NCBI GenBank assembly: GCA_020809705.1
Contig: CP085832.1
Location: forward strand, 62,001 to 126,000
DNA: 64,000 nt
Direction: 5' to 3'
Source of the DNA: Calonectria ilicicola
Lineage: Eukaryota; Ascomycota; Sordariomycetes; Hypocreales; Nectriaceae
Below, in pieces: positions 57,765 to 64,000 of this stretch (its first letter is position 1; every line of letters begins with the position of its first letter). The notes beneath the pieces were generated by a model. The model was not told the origin of the DNA. It worked only from the letters and a program-made list of their open reading frames with translations, and did no database searches. The position numbers were made by a program, and so were the translations under genes.

Positions 57765-58665
57765 ATGACCAACACAAAGGTTGCTTTGATACCATGGGAT
57801 TCCGCCTCGACAGAACACGTCACGAGGCTTGTTGAACAGCGGAAGCAATGTGGCTGGGCAGAGGAAAAGGTCGCCCAAACTTGGAAATTTGCTCAAGATA
57901 ATGGCTCCAAAAATATGTTTTGGATTGTAAGTGCTCCATACCTGATCCTCCTGCCTCTGTTCTAACGTGTGTTGCGTTTATCATAGGTATCACTTAGAAA
58001 TGACGCAGAGTATGAACTTCGGCTCAGAACTCATAGTATGAAATATCCAAACGTCAGTCAGGTATATCATGCTAGAACAAGAATCAAACGACTAAGTGGT
58101 TTGTAGGATAGCTCGGATCTTTATGATACTAGTTCATCCTATGGGGGTATTGTCCGGCATCCCACAAAATCTCCCTTTCGTCCGATCGGACATGTTTCTC
58201 TCGACGCAGAAAACCCCGATGCCGTTGGAGTAAATCTTGAAATGCCTCAAGAAGATATATTTTGGCTCAAAAGTCTCTATGTGGCGTCTGAATTTCGCGC
58301 CCTGGGGCTTGGTGGAGCAGCCATGGAAGAAATAGAGCATGCCGCAGTCAATCAGCCCATTGGTGCACAATCTCTGCTAATTGACTGTATTCATAGAGAC
58401 GTGCAAATGGACAAGGATATGGCAGCGGCATTCGATACTGATGTACCAAAAGTGAGTGATATGGGTAGAAATATGTGTGCCAGAGTCACGGTGCTCAAGT
58501 TGACTGTTTCTTCAGATTTCTAACCACGATTGGTTCATGGGGCGAGGGTACAAGTTTCTCAAAGCTGTGCACAACTATTATCAAGGGAAAGACAAAAACG
58601 GGAAAACACGCGAGTTTGACGCTGTATTCCTGTGGAAGGCATTGAGTCGGGCTAAAATTCCATGA
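57765..58665 (+). CDS. GNAT-family acetyltransferase
   Basis: Exons 57765-57926, 57987-58061, 58107-58451 and 58516-58665 give 243 aa. MTNTKVALIPWDSASTEHV begins the preferred frame; ATG 57714 would add 17 residues with a basic amphipathic character. The acetyl-CoA motif is LKSLYVASEFRALGLGG, with R143-A-L-G-L-G-G as the pyrophosphate loop, followed by AMEEIEHAAV. A C-terminal strand pair (GRGYKFLKAVHNYY; FDAVFLWKAL) completes the fold. It is in line with two regulators, an oligopeptidase and a hydrolase, all plus-strand. Substrate unknown. Not closely related in sequence to the GNAT at 35587. Confidence 0.83.
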
Positions 58666-59547
58666 ATAAGGGGAAATAGATAAAGACTTTGCAATACAAG
58701 ATTCATCTCATACATATGCAGTGTTGGGGAAAGCTTGAATTTAGGTCGGTGCTATGAAAATATTGATCGCTACCCACATTGACTCTGGCCATTATAGTCG
58801 AAATACAACTTGACTCTGTCTGAAATCAATCTTAAAGCCTTTTGACGGCTTCGACTATTTTTTCAAGGGAAATTGGATCGAAAGAGGTTGGCTATTACAA
58901 AGGAAGTGGTGTCATGTGGCGTCCTTGCATGTGGGTAGTGATCTTGAGCTAAATCCTCTTGCTTGGCTATAAAATCAAGGCTAGTTCGGATTAGTGTTAA
59001 ATCTTCAATATAAATAGTATGTCATACATATTTCTTCCCTGCTTTTATTTTTGATTCTATTTTGTCATTCTTCTTCATTTTACCATGAAGTATATTCAGA
59101 TCTCTCAGTGAGGGAGAGCCAGGTGGAAAAGGCAGATTCCACTTCTTCCTTTTTTCATCCGACCGGTGATAGATAGCGCCCAAAAGGGGGCTGGCTTATT
59201 GGTTGATGTCTTTAACTGTACCCACTTGTAACATCATAGTGATAAAATCGTTTCAGAAGTGAGACATGCATTTTCTCGGTCAGCTTGATCGGGTCAATTT
59301 CATGAGAGGACCTCGGAGTTGCCGATCTTGAAAATATAAATACAGAAAAAAAAACAGAAAATTACTCCCTCTATATCCAGGAGGGACTTGACATCAATTC
59401 CGACACCGTGCTTTCGTTGTGACGTCACGTCTCAACAAACCCAGATGATAATTTTGTGCTATCAGTTTGGCAACACATGATTTATTTTCCCTTCCTTATG
59501 GGAATTTTCTAGGGCTTGCGTGCTTCTCATTTGGAAGGCGATTCCAA
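58666..59547. promoter_or_regulatory. Spacer and promoter of the second regulator
   Basis: No gene. A TATA-like TATAAATA at 59335-59342 lies about 200 bp before the ATG at 59548. Confidence 0.4.
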
Positions 59548-61965
59548 ATGCAACAGCGACTGAGAGAGATTCGGCCAGCACAAAGGCCGAATAATTTACG
59601 GCCGCCCTCCCCTCCTAGAAGAAAAATAAGAACTGTGGGGGCGTGTAATAATTGTCGAGCGAAAAAACTTGGAGTAAGTCCTGTAGTAGTGCGCGTTTGG
59701 GGCTGTAACTTGCTCACGTAATATCTAGTGTGATGGAGTGCGGCCCATCTGTTCCAGATGCACTCGTGGTGGCTTGACTTGTGTCTATCCCAGCGCCCCT
59801 CTGAGCGCTTCTGCTGCGACTACGCTTCATCACCGCTGCAGCAAGAACTAACAAATTATTCGCAGTTTATAGAATGTCTTCGCTCAACCCCTAGGGATGA
59901 AGCAACATCTATCCTGCACCTTCTCAGGACTGTGCCAAACCCTCAAGGCACGATCTCAGCTTTGTTAGGGAGTGTTGACGCTATGGCTCGGCCATCTGAC
60001 CTCCGAGCGGCTCGCAGCATGCTACCCCGAACGCGCTGGACGCTTGAGTTTGAGTTGAACATGCGTCATCACGCTGTGTACCCAGTGCTAGAGCCGCTTG
60101 ATCCTGGATTGTTTGATCTGACACACTTATTCCCGTCCAAGAAGAAAGAGTCACCGCCTCTGTCACCCATGCAACACCAACGCACCAGCGGCCCGTGTGG
60201 TAGGCCTGCTGAACCAACTCTCAACCCTCGCAGGGCGTTGCTGTCCCCACGTCGCACGATTGATACTTCGCCAGTCTCCTCCCCTTCTACACCCTCGCGA
60301 GATTCACAAGACCTAAAAAGTGATAGCGATCTCTGTGACTTTCGCTTACACCGCCTCAAACTCGCCTATTGGACGACAGTCCCCCTAAAGGATAGCTACG
60401 CAGCACGTGTCATATCCCATTTTTTGCTCGTACATCACCCCATATTTGGCTTTTTCGATGCAGACCTTTTTATATCTGACCTCATCGAGCAAAGGCTGGA
60501 CTACTGCTCGCCATTTCTTGTTTGAGCTATCATATCCCTTGGTTGTGTGCGTTGCCCCCCAAAACACGTTGTTAAAGAGTTCCCCCCCAATGTCACCCCG
60601 AGCAATCTTACTGCGTGTTTGACGTGCGGTGCTCTGCTTTCAGTATCATGTTTCTGAAACAAGCCGAGAGGCTATGGCGCGCTGAACGAAGCGTCGACTG
60701 TCCAAAAAATCTTGCAGCGATGAGCTACCTCGCATTGGCATCCACATTAAGCGGCAATGAACATCTCATGCTCCCATTACTCACTGAAACTCGTGACATG
60801 GCAGTTAGAATGAAACTGTTTGACGTAAGACCGACAAGAGAGCTAATTAGAGATTTCCAAAAACTTCCAGATGACAAATTCCAAGAACTCGCACACGCCG
60901 CATGGGGCGTATATAACCGTATTGGGTGAGTATACGGTTATCCCAGATTTCGTGCCAAAATTAACATGCTTAGATATCACACTACGCACTTTCCTCAAAA
61001 GCCCATCGAGTTTCCACCCGTTTTTCCAATCCCAGGAAACGTTGATAGGGAGATAAATGGAATCTCGTGGCCGCCTCATCCACTCCCAAAATATATGGGT
61101 CAAACGTTTCCAACATTGGGCAGCTTCTGGGTTATATTTCAAGAAATTAATTCAGTTTATACGCTTTTAGACGATACCCCATTTAGAGAACGCGTATCAT
61201 TAGCCTTTGCTGAATTCAAATACCAGAAGCTTTTAGCGTGGGCAAATACCATTTCATCACAAATGCTTCGAAGCACAGATTGTCCCACACATGTTTACTT
61301 TTTCCAGTAAGATCAAATCTATCGTCTGCAGCAGCTGAAAGAATTTATCTAACATGAATCCACCAGTGCCCTGTACCACTGCGCCGTTATTAACTTGTTT
61401 CGCCCGTTTCTAGATTCGTCGGAGAAGCTGCGGCTCCGCTCCTTTGCGTCAGTCAATAGTAGTCCGGATGCAGTATTTTCTGCATCATTGTCCCAACTTA
61501 AACGTCTCGTCGTAATGTATCACACGATACCGCCAAATTCTTCCGATTGCGGATGGTTTAATAGCGCAATAAACCAAGTGAGCAATGCAATTCTTAAAAA
61601 CACAGTTGATGAACCAGAATGGCGATTCTATTTTGGCATTTGTCTTGGTTTCTGGAAGCAAGCATATGTTCGCTATCGGCTCTTTTACCATCTTGCTCAA
61701 GCGAACTTATCCTTTGCTCTTAAAATTGGTGCCATAACAGGTCCTGAGGCTGTTAATATGATTGAGGAAGTTCGATCAGCCGGTACACATCACGAAATGC
61801 CAGATGATGTTTCCTCAAGTGGCATGATTGACTACGACCTGGCAATGAGAGATCCGGCTGGGGCAAGAGCGAATACCATTGCAAGTGAGTTTGAAGACTT
61901 GGTTGCATTTGACCAATTCACAGCTGCAGGCGATTTCGAAATGAGGCGATCGTCAGTCGGTAAAT
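59548..61965 (+). pseudogene. Second Zn2Cys6 transcription factor, apparently damaged
   Basis: Exon 1 (59548-59673) and the start of exon 2 (from 59729) build a complete zinc cluster, ACNNCRAKKLG then CDGVRPICSRCTRGGLTC. The reading then has to shift by one base between about 59790 and 59845, because the cluster frame ends at TAA 59849 while the homologous frame (LTNYSQFIECLRSTP) is offset. A TGA at 60523 interrupts SPFLV-AIISLGC. Later exons from about 60640 carry the Fungal_trans domain (FLKQAERLWRAERSV, MSYLALASTLSGN, PLPKYMGQTFP, LINLFRPFLDS-like FRPFLDSSEKLRL) to TAG/TAA at 61965. Introns near 60926 and 61308 look functional. Two defects suggest inactivation, but assembly errors are possible. 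Confidence 0.7.
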
Positions 61966-61967
61966 AG

Positions 61968-62390
61968 GAAGCAAATATGTATGCGTACGAATAAAATCGG
62001 GCTGCTGCTCATTATTTTTCAACTCAAAGCCATATGTTCGAGGCTTATGAAATATTGTTTGAGGGGTTGATTTATGCAGGCAGTCCGATGCGCTACTTTC
62101 ATCATTTTTTTGATGAGTGAACCCACCTTAAAAAAAAAAGCAGAAAGAAAAGAAAAGTCAGTGCTTTTCGTCGGCACTCGGAAATTTCGGTGTGGTGGCT
62201 TGCTTACAGACCACGAGTTTTGCTGAGAGGAGGAGTCTCTCATAGCCGTTCTTGGCATGCAAAAATGCCTTAGATTTCAGACCCCATCATCCCAGCCCCC
62301 CGCTCGAAATATCCAGTCATGTTTGGAATTTCTTTACCAAATCAAACAGCCCATCATCGCCCCCGCCTACACCCTTCTTCCACAAGCACG
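61968..62390. other. Spacer before the hydrolase
   Basis: No gene. Short frames here overlap the hydrolase start and have no domain. Confidence 0.35.
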
Positions 62391-63515
62391 ATGCCATTTC
62401 CAACGCTTGAGGAAGTTTCAAAGCATCAAGCGTTCTCCACTACTATTTGGGACCTAGAGTCACATCAGAGTGGCCTTCTAGAAATTACCTCCGGTAGAAG
62501 TAGCCCGCATAAAGTCAGCTGGGAGGTTCACGGCAATGGCCCCGTCAAAATTATTGTGCGTTATCATCCCTCTCATTTACCATTCTGCATTCAAATTTCA
62601 TAGCGTTTATTTTATTATTCATTTCGACCTCTCATATAGCTCATTGGGGGTCTCGGTGTTACCAAATCCGATTTCCAAAACCAGACACTGTACTTTGGAC
62701 ACCAAAAGGGAACTGAGTATGCACTTTTACTAGTGGATAACCTCGGTATGGGAGAGTCTGATCACCCCCTCTCTCTGTCTGGCTACAGCACACTTGGAAT
62801 GGCACAGGACATTATCGAAGTTGCTAATCATTTGGGATGGACCGCACCCAGATCCCTCCACGTCGGTGGTGGCAGCATGGGCGGTATGATCACCCAACAG
62901 ATTGGCAACTTGGTGCCGGACAGAATAGCAAGCCTAAACCTCTGGTCTACCAGTGCTAAGATAGAGAATACAGGTCCATGGACAGGGTTTATTACCCGCG
63001 CTGTGGACGCTCTGCTGCCAAAAACCTTGGAAAAGGATATTCGGGACACTGCTGTCGGCTGCTTCCCAATATCGTGGCTGGAGGGCCAAGATAAGGCTGA
63101 GGTCCCCAGTGAGCGTACACCAAAATGTCGAATCCCGGAAGGCGGATACAAAAGCTTTGGAACAAACTATGAACGTTGGGCTGCACAGGAAACCATAAAG
63201 AGTCGCAAAGGACATTTCCCGAAGATAGGTTTCTGGATGCAAGTCATAGCCGCTGGTGGACACAAACAGAATGCTGAGCAACTGAAAGAATTAGCTGAGA
63301 ACGTGGGGAGAGAGAGAATCATGATTATTCACGGCCGTGATGACAAAATGATGTCACTAGAACTTGGCGAGAGACTAATCAATGGTATTAAACCAGGAAA
63401 AAAGGTTCTCGTTGAAGGATTAGGCCACGCACCGGCTCAAGAACGGCCAGAATGGTTTAATTCGGTTCTGGAAGAGCATATTTCGAGCATAGAAGCTCTA
63501 CAACATCCGCTTTAG
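62391..63515 (+). CDS. Alpha/beta-hydrolase fold enzyme
   Basis: Exons 62391-62555 and 62640-63515 give 346 aa. The oxyanion segment LIGGLGVTKSDF follows the intron. VDNLGMGESD is the strand-4 loop. The nucleophile elbow is GGGSMGG with S134. The acid is in IIHGRDDKMM (D289 or D290) and the base is H318 in GLGHAP. All three catalytic positions and the spacing fit the AB_hydrolase-1 family (esterase/lactonase/epoxide-hydrolase-like). No signal peptide, so probably cytosolic. It follows the damaged regulator in the same direction, suggesting that it belongs to the same local cluster. Substrate unknown. Confidence 0.9.
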
Positions 63516-64000
63516 GTGGTTTGTTGCGAAGACCTAGGAGAAGTTCAAGTTAGGATATCTTCCGTATAGGCAGGTGATTCTATTAAAATGGCAAAGAGTG
63601 GAGTAATTGAAAAAGAATCTCACTTCACACTGCCACATGATAATTTCGGTTCTGCTCTTGCTTTTGCAATTGGTCAATCACAAAATATGGTTAGTATAAT
63701 TATTTTTTTTATACGACTTCACTCCTTCGAAATGGCTGTCAGGGCGACCGAAATTTCTCCCATTCCCTGACCTCACTAAAAAAAAAATGGATCGCTTCAA
63801 GAATCTCGCAGATCCTGCATTGCGACATTGCTTGGCCTTTGGGCGATTGAGTGGCAAGCCATCCACAGTAGCATAAGATTGGTCGTCATGCGCGACACCG
63901 AAAATGTCTTCTTCATGGAATATTACCACGGTTTGGTCAATTCATTTTGCAGGATATTGAGTACGGCGAAATTTCTTCCTCTATAGCCATTGAATCTGTG
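63516..64000. other. Right-edge sequence, no gene assigned
   Basis: A 60-codon frame at 63588 and the last 50 bases (open in one plus frame reading DIEYGEISSSIAIES) may belong to a gene that continues beyond the window. I cannot identify it. Confidence 0.3.

Noticed and set aside
1..64000. CRISPR arrays, bacterial operons, phage or organelle genes, rRNA
   Set aside because: The window is intron-rich fungal nuclear DNA; no regular spaced repeats and no rRNA sequence were seen.

Overview
The window is nuclear DNA of a filamentous ascomycete, most likely a Eurotiomycete of the Aspergillus/Penicillium type. This rests on short introns (about 50-190 nt, with GTAAGT-like donors and YAG acceptors), on gene families typical of these fungi (LaeA-like methyltransferase, Zn2Cys6 regulators, BBE-type FAD oxidases, heme-thiolate peroxygenase, PL4 rhamnogalacturonan lyase, Clr5-ankyrin and NACHT-ankyrin proteins), and on the mixture of intact and decayed genes. 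No species can be named from the sequence alone.

Layout. (1) 1-5.7 kb: a small terpenoid locus. A sesquiterpene-cyclase-type gene runs off the left edge on the minus strand. It diverges from a cytochrome P450, which is followed by a six-exon LaeA-like methyltransferase. (2) 5.7-22 kb: a graveyard. It holds a MITE-like element, a relic of a multicopy helicase-associated ORF, a dead MFS drug transporter, a shard of Ty3/gypsy reverse transcriptase, an apparently intact DUF1349-type gene, a dead amidohydrolase, a peroxygenase with one nonsense codon, and two dead minus-strand genes (an FG/Nup98-like protein and a multi-pass membrane protein). (3) 22.6-24.4 kb: an intact FAD-linked oxidase. (4) 24.4-38.3 kb: diverged direct repeats and a 42-codon membrane peptide, then an island of NLR/heterokaryon-incompatibility flavour. 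The island contains a Clr5-ankyrin gene with three nonsense codons, a dead GNAT, a BCK1/STE11-like pseudokinase, an intact GNAT, a truncated NACHT-ankyrin relic, and an open frame joining ankyrin sequence to a CENP-C/Mif2 cupin domain. (5) 39.5-51.8 kb: zinc alcohol dehydrogenase, a secreted FAD oxidase with a one-base frameshift, a UDP-glycosyltransferase, a Thr-rich secreted wall protein and a rhamnogalacturonan lyase. (6) 52.7-63.5 kb: prolyl oligopeptidase, a Zn2Cys6 regulator, a GNAT, a second (damaged) Zn2Cys6 regulator and an alpha/beta hydrolase, all on the plus strand, which resembles a regulated catabolic or secondary-metabolic cluster.

How the genes may work together: the cyclase and P450 form a plausible build-and-oxidise pair, with the methyltransferase as tailoring enzyme or regulator. 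The 52.7-63.5 kb set pairs hydrolases and an acetyltransferase with two regulators. Most nonsense codons in the dead genes sit where a C-to-T change at a Gln or Arg codon (or G-to-A at Trp) explains them, so repeat-induced point mutation or similar decay is a sensible reading. The best leads are the ankyrin/CENP-C cupin fusion frame, the pseudokinase and the 26-38 kb island around them. Exon models were spliced by eye from splice consensus and frame continuity; no database search was possible.
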